From assembly GCA_025934835.1 (NCBI GenBank), contig JAICWL010000016.1:1-47746 (forward strand): a stretch of DNA of 47,746 bases, given 5' to 3'. Positions 16,885-24,008 of the stretch are shown piece after piece (position 1 is the stretch's first letter; every line of letters begins with the position of its first letter). The notes beneath the pieces were generated by a model that had not been told where the DNA came from, did not search any database, and saw nothing but the letters and a program-made list of their open reading frames with translations. Both the position numbers and the translations under genes were made by a program. The DNA is from Fimbriimonadaceae bacterium (GTDB lineage: Bacteria > Armatimonadota > Fimbriimonadia > Fimbriimonadales > Fimbriimonadaceae).

Positions 16885-17588
16885 ATAGGCATCTCCGATT
16901 CAGCGTATTCGACGAAGAGGATTGCGCAGCCTTCCGCCACCTTCGCGCTCACCGAGGCGGTGGTTGCCCGATTCGAAATACTCACGCGCTCCCCGGGCGC
17001 CAGTAACGCCTCCGAAAGCGGCCAAACCACCCCGTCGAGGTTGACCCCCGCACACAGATTGATAGGAATCAGGGAAACTCGAGAGCCCTCCTTCGCCGCT
17101 ACGCGGATTGAGCTTCCTGATTTCAACAGCCACCCTATGCCTCGTCGATAGGCAAACCGCACGTCGAGAGAACTCGAAGCCGCACTCGAATAGGTCGCGA
17201 GGATATGATCCGGCAAATCCCCCTCGACGCCTGTCAAAGTGATTTGACGCAGCCCCAGCGAGGCGGCCAGCCGCAGTAGCTTGTCGCAATCCGTACTGTC
17301 CTGTTCGGGGTCTTCGATCACCGATAGCAAACGGCTCCGGCCGGCATCCGAAATCGAGTCGAGATCTCCGATCGTCACCCTTGGCGTCGCTCCCACGGCA
17401 AGAAGAAAATCGGCTGCTCCGTCTGCAGCAAGCAGCACCTCGGCGCTGTCTGCCCAGGCCCGAAGCAGGAGTCCCGACATATCGCGACCATTCAAAACTC
17501 CGAGGGCTCGAGTGCGCGGCTCCGCGTTCATATCGTATCTTCCGAAGAGCGTGACAGAACCGGAGCGGTTGTTGTAGACGCCTGTCAT
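16872..17588 (-). CDS. Thiamine pyrophosphokinase
   Basis: This enzyme transfers a pyrophosphate from ATP to thiamine to make the cofactor TPP. The 238-residue protein shows the TPK motifs AADGAADFLL, TIGDLDSIS and QDSTDCDKLL, which bind ATP and thiamine. The C-terminal half forms the thiamine-binding sandwich. AAGGA six bases before the ATG at 17588 supports this start; an internal ATG at 17531 would trim 19 residues. It is divergent from dnaA. The intergenic DNA shows no THI-box, so control by a TPP riboswitch is not supported. It heads a three-gene operon with the symporter and FHA genes. Confidence 0.9.
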   Translation of the reverse strand: MTGVYNNRSGSVTLFGRYDMNAEPRTRALGVLNGRDMSGLLLRAWADSAEVLLAADGAADFLLAVGATPRVTIGDLDSISDAGRSRLLSVIEDPEQDSTDCDKLLRLAASLGLRQITLTGVEGDLPDHILATYSSAASSSLDVRFAYRRGIGWLLKSGSSIRVAAKEGSRVSLIPINLCAGVNLDGVVWPLSEALLAPGERVSISNRATTASVSAKVAEGCAILFVEYAESEMPIWEP

Positions 17589-17721
17589 ACAACTTCCTTG
17601 GAGCAGCAGAAATCGGATGATTTAACATGAAAAATCTCGAAAATTCATCATGTTTCCGTGTCTCTACTTAGAATCTCCCTCTTATGGGTTTTTCTTGCCT
17701 ACAGTCAGTGCGCCAGCCTGC

Positions 17722-17750
17722 TTGGAAGTACCGGCCTGCGTGTGTATAAT
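17722..17750 (+). promoter_or_regulatory. dnaA promoter with overlapping DnaA box
   Basis: TTGGAA (17722-17727, four of six bases matching TTGACA) and a perfect TATAAT (17745-17750) are spaced by 17 bp, predicting transcription from about 17757. A DnaA box, TTATACACA on the minus strand (17749-17741), matches the TTATNCACA consensus exactly and covers most of the -10. DnaA bound there would block RNA polymerase, which suggests autorepression. Confidence 0.72.
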
Positions 17751-17786
17751 CCAAGCCCACCCCGCCGGAGTTCGCCAGCACGAACC

Positions 17787-19172
17787 ATGAAAAACCAGTT
17801 CACTCTCGAAGACACCGACGATCTGATCGTCCTGAAGCGAGCGTGGGATGGTGTTCTGAAGAGACTTGGGAACGAAGTGCCTTCCGCATGGCTCGACCGC
17901 TTCATTCGGCCGCTGACACCAGCCTCGATCGATGGCGATACCGTGCACGTCAATGTGCCGGGTAGGTTCGTAATGGAGTGGGTCCGCGAGCGCTACCTGA
18001 CCACCCTCCAGGGACTTTTGTCCGACGAAATCGGCAGACCGGTCACCATCGAGTTGCGAACCGAGCTGCGGGATAAGGCGCTGGTGGCCGTTCGCCCCGA
18101 GCCGTCGGACAACGTCATCTCTACTTCCAGTCTGGAGGAAACTGCATTCCGGCCAAACGAACGATTCACTTTCGAAACCTACGTGGTCGGACAGAGCAAT
18201 AGGCTCGCCGTAGCCGGTGCGCGTGCGGTCGCTTCGAAGCCCGGCAGCAAATACAATCCGCTTTTCATCTACGGCTCTTCCGGCCTGGGGAAGACCCATT
18301 TGCTGCACGCGATCGCGCGAGAAGTGCTGACGGCAAATCCGAAGTTTCCTCTTGCCTACGTGAGCGCCCAACGCTTCGCCGAAGAGTTCATCACCGCGCT
18401 TCAAAACGGCAAGACCGACCAGTTCCGTCGCTCGCAGCGCTCGGTCGGCATGTGGCTGGTCGACGACATCCAGTTCATCGCCGGCAAAGATAAGACCCAG
18501 GAAGAGATTTTCCACACGTTCAACTATCTGCACTCGCTGGGAAAGCAGATTGTTCTCACGTCGGATCGGCCGCCCCGCGACCTCTATCTTATGGACGAAA
18601 GGCTCAGGTCGCGATTCGAAGCGGGGTTAGTCGCCGACGTGCAGCTTCCGGATACCGAAACCCGCTGCGCGATCCTCCTCAGTAAAGCCGGCCAGGAGAG
18701 CGTCGCCCTCGGCCACGATGTGGCGATGTATCTGGCAGAGAATGTGCCTGGAAATATTCGAGTCCTCGAGGGCGCGCTGACCAAGCTCTCAGCGCAGGCC
18801 AGCATCTGCGATTCCGACTTGAACATGGAGCTCGCCCAGCGCATGGTCGAACAGTACTACCGCTCAGGAGTGCTAGCAAAGCCAGGCTTCGGCCAGATCG
18901 TCGATGCGGTCGGCAGACACTTCCGAATCCCGTCCGATGAAATCAAGGGCACTTCCCGCAAGGCTCCCATCGTACATGCTCGACATATCGCCGTGTTTAT
19001 CACGCGCGAGATCACGGGAGATTCGTGGAAGCACATCGGTTCGCTATTCGGAGACCGCGATCACACATCCATGATGCATGGATATCAGAAGATCTCGGAG
19101 ATGATGCACATGGACAAGGACCTGCGCGCCACGGTCAAAATGCTCATTCGCAACCTGTATCCCGACGCGTAG
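17787..19172 (+). CDS. dnaA: Chromosomal replication initiator protein DnaA
   Basis: DnaA is the AAA+ protein that opens the replication origin. The 461-residue protein starts MKNQFTLEDTDDLIVLKRAW, as an N-terminal domain I. The AAA+ core has Walker A GSSGLGKTHLLHA, Walker B WLVDDIQFIAG, and arginine and sensor motifs ERLRSRFEAGL and NIRVLEGALTKL. Domain IV carries the origin-binding signature DRDHTSMMHG. The start at 17787 follows the predicted promoter; an upstream ATG at 17658 would precede the promoter and encode a hydrophobic stretch alien to the family. Neighbours are TPK and pyrF, not dnaN, recF or gyrB. Confidence 0.97.
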   Translation: MKNQFTLEDTDDLIVLKRAWDGVLKRLGNEVPSAWLDRFIRPLTPASIDGDTVHVNVPGRFVMEWVRERYLTTLQGLLSDEIGRPVTIELRTELRDKALVAVRPEPSDNVISTSSLEETAFRPNERFTFETYVVGQSNRLAVAGARAVASKPGSKYNPLFIYGSSGLGKTHLLHAIAREVLTANPKFPLAYVSAQRFAEEFITALQNGKTDQFRRSQRSVGMWLVDDIQFIAGKDKTQEEIFHTFNYLHSLGKQIVLTSDRPPRDLYLMDERLRSRFEAGLVADVQLPDTETRCAILLSKAGQESVALGHDVAMYLAENVPGNIRVLEGALTKLSAQASICDSDLNMELAQRMVEQYYRSGVLAKPGFGQIVDAVGRHFRIPSDEIKGTSRKAPIVHARHIAVFITREITGDSWKHIGSLFGDRDHTSMMHGYQKISEMMHMDKDLRATVKMLIRNLYPDA

Positions 19173-19305
19173 AGCCGGACGCAATCAGTCGCTCGAGACA
19201 AAAAGCTTGCCGCGACGTGCGAAAGGTCCCACAAAGTTCGCACGATTTTCACGAAATCTTCCCTCAACCCGATAAATCGAAGACAATAGGATTGGGGTGT
19301 AAGGG

Positions 19306-20016
19306 ATGAATAGACAAAATCGCAAGGTGATATGTGCGCTGGACACCGTCGATTTGGACGAAGCGCTGAGGATCACCCGGAAGCTTGCTCCGTTTGTGGG
19401 CGCTTTCAAAATCGGTCATGGGCTCACGTTGCCGCACGGCCTGCAGGTCGTCGACCGGCTCCGAGACGCAGGCGCCGATCGAATCTTCCTGGATCTCAAG
19501 TTCCACGACATCCCCAACTCCGTCGCCCTTGCCGTATGCGAAGCCGCTCGCCGCGGCGTGTGGATGCTCACCTTGCACATCTCCGGCGGTCCGGCGATGA
19601 TCACGGCCGCGGTCGAAGAAGCGCTCAACTGCGGCGATGAGAATCGGCCGCTTCTCATGGGAGTTTCCGTACTAACTTCGCTCGATCAACACACCCTAAA
19701 CCATGATCTTGGAGTTCCCCGCACCATCGAGGAGCACATGGTCGAGCTATCGAGACTCGCCATAGATCTCGATATGGACGGCGTCGTCTGCTCGCCCCAT
19801 GAGATCAAAGCGATCCGGCGTGCCATCGGCCACCAAGGAATCATCGTCACGCCCGGCATCCGCCTGCCAAACACGAACCACCACGACCAAAGGCGCGTCG
19901 GCGATGCCAACCAAGCTCTCGCGGAAGGCGCCGATTACCTCGTAATTGGTAGAGCGCTCATCCACAGCCCAGACGTTGAGGAGACCCTGCATCAGTTCGG
20001 CCTAATCTGCGCCTAG
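19306..20016 (+). CDS. pyrF: Orotidine 5'-phosphate decarboxylase PyrF
   Basis: PyrF decarboxylates OMP to UMP, the last step of de novo pyrimidine synthesis. The 236-residue protein has the N-terminal VICALDT strand, KIGHGLTL and the catalytic LDLKFHDIPN loop (about residues 63-72), where Asp-Lys-Asp is essential. GVVCSPHE and VTPGIRLP follow, with a C-terminal GADYLVIGRAL phosphate-binding loop. The 133-bp gap from dnaA probably holds its promoter; no canonical -35/-10 was convincing. The length and motifs are normal for a group I enzyme. Confidence 0.96.
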   Translation: MNRQNRKVICALDTVDLDEALRITRKLAPFVGAFKIGHGLTLPHGLQVVDRLRDAGADRIFLDLKFHDIPNSVALAVCEAARRGVWMLTLHISGGPAMITAAVEEALNCGDENRPLLMGVSVLTSLDQHTLNHDLGVPRTIEEHMVELSRLAIDLDMDGVVCSPHEIKAIRRAIGHQGIIVTPGIRLPNTNHHDQRRVGDANQALAEGADYLVIGRALIHSPDVEETLHQFGLICA

Positions 20017-20036
20017 CTCGGCGTAAACTTTCGGAG

Positions 20037-21059
20037 GTGCCTTCCAAACCTCTGGATCCATTGCTCGGTTGGTACAGAGCGAGCAAGCGTCGGTTGCCTT
20101 GGCGCGACCGGCCCGATCCATACGGAATCTGGGTCAGCGAGGTAATGCTCCAGCAAACCCAGGTGTCCACGGTTGTCCCGTACTACATTGCCTGGATGGA
20201 ACGCTTCCCCACGATCGAGGCGCTCGCCAGATCAACCGAGCAAGACGCTTTGGCTATGTGGCAGGGACTCGGTTACTACAAACGCTGCCGGCAGCTTCGC
20301 CAAGGCGCGATCTCAGTCGCTCAGAGCGGCATGCCCAGCTCGGCGGAGATGTGGAGAAAAGTGCCAGGAGTTGGGGAATACACCGCTGCAGCCATCTCCA
20401 GCATCGCTTTCAGTGAGCCGGTCCCGGTCGTGGACGGAAATGTGCGGCGCGTCTATTCCCGATACTCGGGTGACCGTTCTTGCGGCACGAGATTGCATCG
20501 TGCTGCGCTCGCTTGGGCCGCGGACGAACTCCGAAGCACAGGGCCCGGCGAATGGAACCAAGCCCTGATGGAGCTTGGCGCCACGGTATGCAAGCCGGTG
20601 GCTCCGGATTGTGCTGCTTGCCCGCTTGGTTCTACTTGCGAAGCGCGGCTTCGGGGACTTCAAGGCGAGCTGCCGACGCCCGCCGCTCCCGCTAAGCCAT
20701 TGCGCCTCGCTCACTCGGCATGGGTGCTGCTTGCTGGTGACCGGCTCGGCGTTCGACGGATTCCCCCGGGCCGATGGTGGGAAGGCATGTGGGAGTTTCC
20801 TCGCGCAGAAAAAGGCCGCGAATGCGAGCCGGCCGCTCTCGCAGATCTGCTCAGATCCTTGCCGGTCGAAAGACTTGGCGTCGTGCGGCACTCGGTGACC
20901 AATCACCGTATCGAACTGACGGCATACGCGGCGCACATTCCCGATTCAAGCCCCGAGCTCAGGTGGGGCATGCCGGGGGAGATTTCGGCGCTGCCCATGC
21001 CCTCCCCCCAGCGCAAAGTGCTCCAACTCGCACTGCTGCACTTCGGCCTAGCGGAATGA
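20037..21059 (+). CDS. mutY: A/G-specific adenine glycosylase MutY
   Basis: MutY removes adenine mispaired with 8-oxoguanine. The 340-residue protein has SEVMLQQTQV (catalytic Glu) near residue 36, the HhH motif VPGVGEYTAAAI near 111 and PVVDGNVRRV with the catalytic Asp. The iron-sulfur cluster ligands are spaced C-X6-C-X2-C-X5-C (CKPVAPDCAACPLGSTC), as in the family. The C-terminal ~110 residues are the NUDIX-like 8-oxoG-recognition domain, with LAGDRLGVRRIPPGRWWEGMWEFPR. The GTG at 20037 directly follows GGAG, which is too close to act as its own ribosome-binding site, so the start is uncertain. Confidence 0.95.
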   Translation: MPSKPLDPLLGWYRASKRRLPWRDRPDPYGIWVSEVMLQQTQVSTVVPYYIAWMERFPTIEALARSTEQDALAMWQGLGYYKRCRQLRQGAISVAQSGMPSSAEMWRKVPGVGEYTAAAISSIAFSEPVPVVDGNVRRVYSRYSGDRSCGTRLHRAALAWAADELRSTGPGEWNQALMELGATVCKPVAPDCAACPLGSTCEARLRGLQGELPTPAAPAKPLRLAHSAWVLLAGDRLGVRRIPPGRWWEGMWEFPRAEKGRECEPAALADLLRSLPVERLGVVRHSVTNHRIELTAYAAHIPDSSPELRWGMPGEISALPMPSPQRKVLQLALLHFGLAE

Positions 21060-21099
21060 TCGGTGGTTGAGCACTCGGCGTCGGGTTGCGCTGCCCGTC

Positions 21100-21147
21100 A
21101 CTCAAGACTCAACACCGAACACTAGGCAGCTGACACTAACACTCGGC
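21100..21147 (+). repeat. Degenerate heptamer repeat tract
   Basis: Seven tandem, imperfect 7-mers resembling ACTCAAC read ACTCAAG, ACTCAAC, ACCGAAC, ACTAGGC, AGCTGAC, ACTAAC (one base short) and ACTCGGC. They lie in the gap between the convergent mutY and the J-like gene. Every unit begins with A. The tract resembles the short heptameric repeats known from intergenic regions of cyanobacteria and some other phyla. Function unknown; a decayed minisatellite is possible. Confidence 0.5.
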
Positions 21148-21161
21148 CCACGGCTCCTCCC

Positions 21162-21626
21162 CTACTCGATCTCCAGCGATCGGAACCTGCGCTCGGTGCT
21201 GTCGACGTTGTCCGACAGCACTGCGTAGGCCCAGTGGACCAGCTTCTGGATCTCGGCCGCCTGGCCTGCCTCGGTCGAGCCGGGAGGGAAATTCTGTGGG
21301 CTGCTGCGCTTGTTGAGGCGCTCGAACGCCTGACGCACGTCGGCGAAGCTGGCCGAGTTCGATACGCCTAAAATCTGGCGTGCACGCGCCATGTTGTCCG
21401 GGGTGGGAGTGGCAAGAACCGGCCTCGGCTCGGCCGGAGCAGGCGCCGGATCTTGCATGGCCTGGTTCAGCTCCTGCTCGGCAAAGGTCTCTTCGACGCC
21501 GCGGATCCTGTCCCATTCAGAGCCGACGTACGCTCTCAGGAGGTCGTATGCCCGCTTCCCCGTGCTCACCGCCACAGGATACCGGTCACCGAGGCTTTCT
21601 ACCCAAAACGGACCCATACCCCGCAT
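21162..21626 (-). CDS. J-like domain protein lacking the HPD motif
   Basis: This 154-residue protein of unknown function has no clear signal peptide. Residues about 78-147 look like a J-domain: ARQILGVSNSASFADVRQAFERLNKR, then a linker, then EIQKLVHWAYAVLSD, matching helices I to III and the common ending AYEVLSD. The HPD loop that stimulates Hsp70 ATPase is replaced by SPQ within KRSSPQN, so it probably does not activate DnaK. A proline/alanine linker (about 57-74) precedes it. It is divergent from sdpR with 39 bp between start codons. A second ATG three codons downstream could be the start. Confidence 0.68.
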   Translation of the reverse strand: MRGMGPFWVESLGDRYPVAVSTGKRAYDLLRAYVGSEWDRIRGVEETFAEQELNQAMQDPAPAPAEPRPVLATPTPDNMARARQILGVSNSASFADVRQAFERLNKRSSPQNFPPGSTEAGQAAEIQKLVHWAYAVLSDNVDSTERRFRSLEIE

Positions 21627-21632
21627 ACAATT

Positions 21633-21652
21633 AGATGGTTAGCTAAATATCT
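21633..21652. promoter_or_regulatory. Operator palindrome of the SdpR-type repressor
   Basis: A 20-bp interrupted palindrome reads AGAT-N2-TTAGCTAA-N2-ATCT, with 16 of 20 positions symmetrical and the centre between 21642 and 21643. It overlaps a possible -10 for the plus strand (TAAATA, 21644-21649). It sits between the divergent starts of the J-like gene (21626) and the ArsR-type regulator (21666), so the regulator probably controls itself, its partner and perhaps the J-like gene. Confidence 0.65.
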
Positions 21653-21665
21653 CAGCGATACACCC

Positions 21666-21959
21666 GTGGATGAAGTCTTTAGAGCGATATCGGACCCCAC
21701 CCGGCGGCGGATTCTCAGCTTGCTTCGCGAGCGCGACATGACCGCCGGCGAGATTGCCGACTACTTCCCGATTAGTGCAGCCTCCATGTCGCACCACTTC
21801 CGGGTGCTCTCGCACGCTGACCTCATCGAGAGGCGCCGCAGAGGGCAACAGATTCTCTACTCGCTGAACACAACGGTCCTGCAGGGCCTTGCGGCCGCGC
21901 TGATGGACCTCTTCGATGTCGGGATTCCCGACCCCAAACCAAGCCATGACCCTTCGTAA
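21666..21959 (+). CDS. ArsR-family repressor, SdpR-like
   Basis: This 97-residue winged-helix repressor of the ArsR/SdpR group begins at GTG with MDEVFRAISDPTRRRILSLL, the standard N-terminus of the family. The recognition helix is ISAASMSHHFRVLSHADLI and the wing RRRRGQQILYSLN. There is no Cys metal-binding motif of the ArsR/SmtB type, so it is unlikely to sense metals. The next gene (14-base overlap) is an SdpI homologue. In Bacillus, SdpR represses sdpRI and is held at the membrane by SdpI, so the same control circuit is likely here. A longer upstream reading frame crosses the divergent gene and is not real. Confidence 0.88.
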   Translation: MDEVFRAISDPTRRRILSLLRERDMTAGEIADYFPISAASMSHHFRVLSHADLIERRRRGQQILYSLNTTVLQGLAAALMDLFDVGIPDPKPSHDPS

Positions 21960-22590
21960 ATCCATCCTCGCCCAATTGGGCTTAATGATTCTTTCCGTCG
22001 TGTACAGCGTGGTCTACTCGGCGATTCTGCCCGACCGCGTCCCAACTCACTGGAACATCCACGGCCAAGTCGACGGCTACGGCAGCAAGTGGCTCCCTTT
22101 GCTGATGGGTCCGTGCCTGGTCGCGATGGTGCTCGTCTTTACGCTTATCCTGCCCGCCCTCTCCCCTAAAGGCTTCCGCATGGACCGCTTCGGCCGGACT
22201 TACGCCTACGTCTTCCTACTTTGCTCGGTGCTGATGGCAGCGCTGCACGCGCTCATCGTGCAGGGAGCGGCCGGCTCTTCGATCGCGATCAACCAGGCGC
22301 TCCTCGCGGTGGTTTTTCTCTTCTTCGCGCTCTTCGGCAACGTCATGGGCAAGGTCAAGCGAAACTTCTACGTGGGGGTGCGAACCCCTTGGACGTTGGC
22401 GAGCGAAGACGTTTGGGATGCCACCCACAAGTCGGCGGCCAGGCTCTGGTTTTGGGGAGGGCTCGTCGGGGTGCTTCTCGCCATCGTCGGAACCCCGCTT
22501 GCCATCATGATTGCGCTCCTTCTCGGTATGGCCTTTTGGCCGGTCGCAGAATCATATATGATCTATCGACGCATGGAAGGGGGCGCTTAG
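21946..22590 (+). CDS. SdpI-family membrane protein (DUF1648 plus SdpI domain)
   Basis: This 214-residue membrane protein has the DUF1648 signature PTHWNIHGQVDGYGSKW at about residues 31-47, followed by six to seven hydrophobic segments. The SdpI core is KVKRNFYVGVRTPWTLASE.VWDATHK near residues 136-162. SdpI gives immunity to the cannibalism toxin SdpC in Bacillus and sequesters SdpR in the membrane. Here no sdpC or sdpAB is present, so it may be an orphan immunity or envelope-stress module. Start at 21946 overlaps sdpR by 14 bases, which couples their translation. Confidence 0.88.
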   Translation: MTLRKSILAQLGLMILSVVYSVVYSAILPDRVPTHWNIHGQVDGYGSKWLPLLMGPCLVAMVLVFTLILPALSPKGFRMDRFGRTYAYVFLLCSVLMAALHALIVQGAAGSSIAINQALLAVVFLFFALFGNVMGKVKRNFYVGVRTPWTLASEDVWDATHKSAARLWFWGGLVGVLLAIVGTPLAIMIALLLGMAFWPVAESYMIYRRMEGGA

Positions 22591-22650
22591 GTCCGTCCGA
22601 CCCGATTGCAACCCCGAGCCTTCATAATGCGATAGGTTCTTTGCGATTCG

Positions 22651-23982
22651 ATGATCACTGCCGAGGCGCCGACCACGCCCGAACAACCGAGGCAATCGCT
22701 GTTCAGGCGGATTTCCAAACTGCTTCTGATCGCGCTGTGCGCGGAAATCGGCTATGCGGTGCTCAACATCGCGACCATGCCGGTTTATCTCGCCGGCGTC
22801 CCTGAAGGGCATAGCTGGATACCGAACGGACGCGGCCTCGGCGAGGCGATCATCGGGTACGTGCTCGTCGCGTTCCTGCTTAGCGAGGCGGTCTTCAAGA
22901 GCCCGATGGGCCATCTCGCGGACCGCTATGGGCCGAAGCGGCTAATGCTGATCGGGCCTTGCATCACGGTCTGCACTGCGCTTCTTACTCTCGCTGTGCC
23001 ACATGGAGCCGGTGCGTGGGAGGTAATCGCGCTCATTTTGCTGCGCGTTCTCGACGGGATCGGAGCCGCAATGCTCTGGCCGGCAGCGTTCTCCGCCGTC
23101 GGAGACGCCGTCGAGGACGGAGAGCGGCAGCAAGCCATGTCGATGCTCAACATCTGCTATATGCTCGGCATCGCGCTGGCGTTCCCGATCGAAGGCGTGG
23201 TGAACGACTTGGCACACGTGCGCTGGGCCGGCTTGATCCTGGCGGCCGTGCTGTTCGCATTTGCCGCGCTGGCAGTGTGGAAATTCATTCCCAGCGACAC
23301 ATCGCATCCGCTCGCTCACACCGAGCACAGCGAGATAGGCATTCGCGACTTCCTCGAGTCGATGCGCCAGATCCCGCAGTACCTCACGCTCGCTGTGATC
23401 ACGTTCGCAGGCATCGGCTTTCCGATGGCCATCTTCAAGATCTTTCCGATCCAGGAATTCGGCTACAGCGAAACCCAGGTGGGCGCTCTGATCTTCCCGG
23501 GCGCGGTGGTCATGGCCGCAGCCAGTGTGCCGATGTCGAAATTCGGCGAACGGATAGGCCGCATACGTGCCGTGCATATCGGCATGGCCTTGTGCGCCTG
23601 CGGGCTGTGGGCGATCGCTTCGGGGGCGTTCGTGCCGGCGCTGCGACAGCCTTGGATTCTCGCCGTCGGCGCCGTGCCTGTTGGCATCGGATTCCTCTTG
23701 GCCATTCCGGCGTGGATGGCGAGCGTCAGCGACATCAACCCTGCTCGGCGCGGCGTCAATCTGGGAGCCATCATGACCGCTCAGGGCGTTGGAGCGATCA
23801 TCGGAGCGCCGATCGGTTCGACGCTTTATGAGAAGCTCCAGCCGCTTGGCGTGCAGCTTCACTTGGGAGCCGACTTCGGCCGTTACTCGCCCTTTGTATG
23901 CTGCGCAGCCTGCATCACCATTGGCTGGCTGGTCGGGCTGCGCATCCTGCACGAGCCGGGCACCCCCTCCGCTGTCCGGTAA
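22651..23982 (+). CDS. MFS-family transporter
   Basis: This 443-residue major facilitator carrier has twelve predicted membrane segments. The N-terminal half carries the MFS motif A GHLADRYGPKRLM in the loop after the second helix (about residues 90-102). The second half has a weaker version, MSKFGERIGRIRAVHIG. The pattern suggests a drug or metabolite proton antiporter, but the substrate cannot be told. It stands alone, 60 bp after the SdpI gene and 26 bp before gap. No transcriptional regulator other than the SdpR homologue is nearby, so co-regulation is possible but unproven. Confidence 0.88.
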   Translation: MITAEAPTTPEQPRQSLFRRISKLLLIALCAEIGYAVLNIATMPVYLAGVPEGHSWIPNGRGLGEAIIGYVLVAFLLSEAVFKSPMGHLADRYGPKRLMLIGPCITVCTALLTLAVPHGAGAWEVIALILLRVLDGIGAAMLWPAAFSAVGDAVEDGERQQAMSMLNICYMLGIALAFPIEGVVNDLAHVRWAGLILAAVLFAFAALAVWKFIPSDTSHPLAHTEHSEIGIRDFLESMRQIPQYLTLAVITFAGIGFPMAIFKIFPIQEFGYSETQVGALIFPGAVVMAAASVPMSKFGERIGRIRAVHIGMALCACGLWAIASGAFVPALRQPWILAVGAVPVGIGFLLAIPAWMASVSDINPARRGVNLGAIMTAQGVGAIIGAPIGSTLYEKLQPLGVQLHLGADFGRYSPFVCCAACITIGWLVGLRILHEPGTPSAVR

Positions 23983-24008
23983 ACTTGTCGCCAGTTCATG
24001 GAGTAGAA

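Noticed and set aside
17589-17657. TPP riboswitch upstream of thiamine pyrophosphokinase
   Set aside because: The conserved CTGAGA and THI-box core were not found on the minus strand of this gap.
17658-17786. Upstream ATG extension of dnaA by 43 residues
   Set aside because: The extension precedes the predicted promoter, encodes a hydrophobic segment foreign to DnaA, and the family N-terminus fits the ATG at 17787.
21066-21112. GTTGAG/CTCAAC inverted repeat after mutY as a terminator
   Set aside because: The arms are only 6 bp with a loop of more than 30 nt and no T-run; it is better explained by the heptamer tract.
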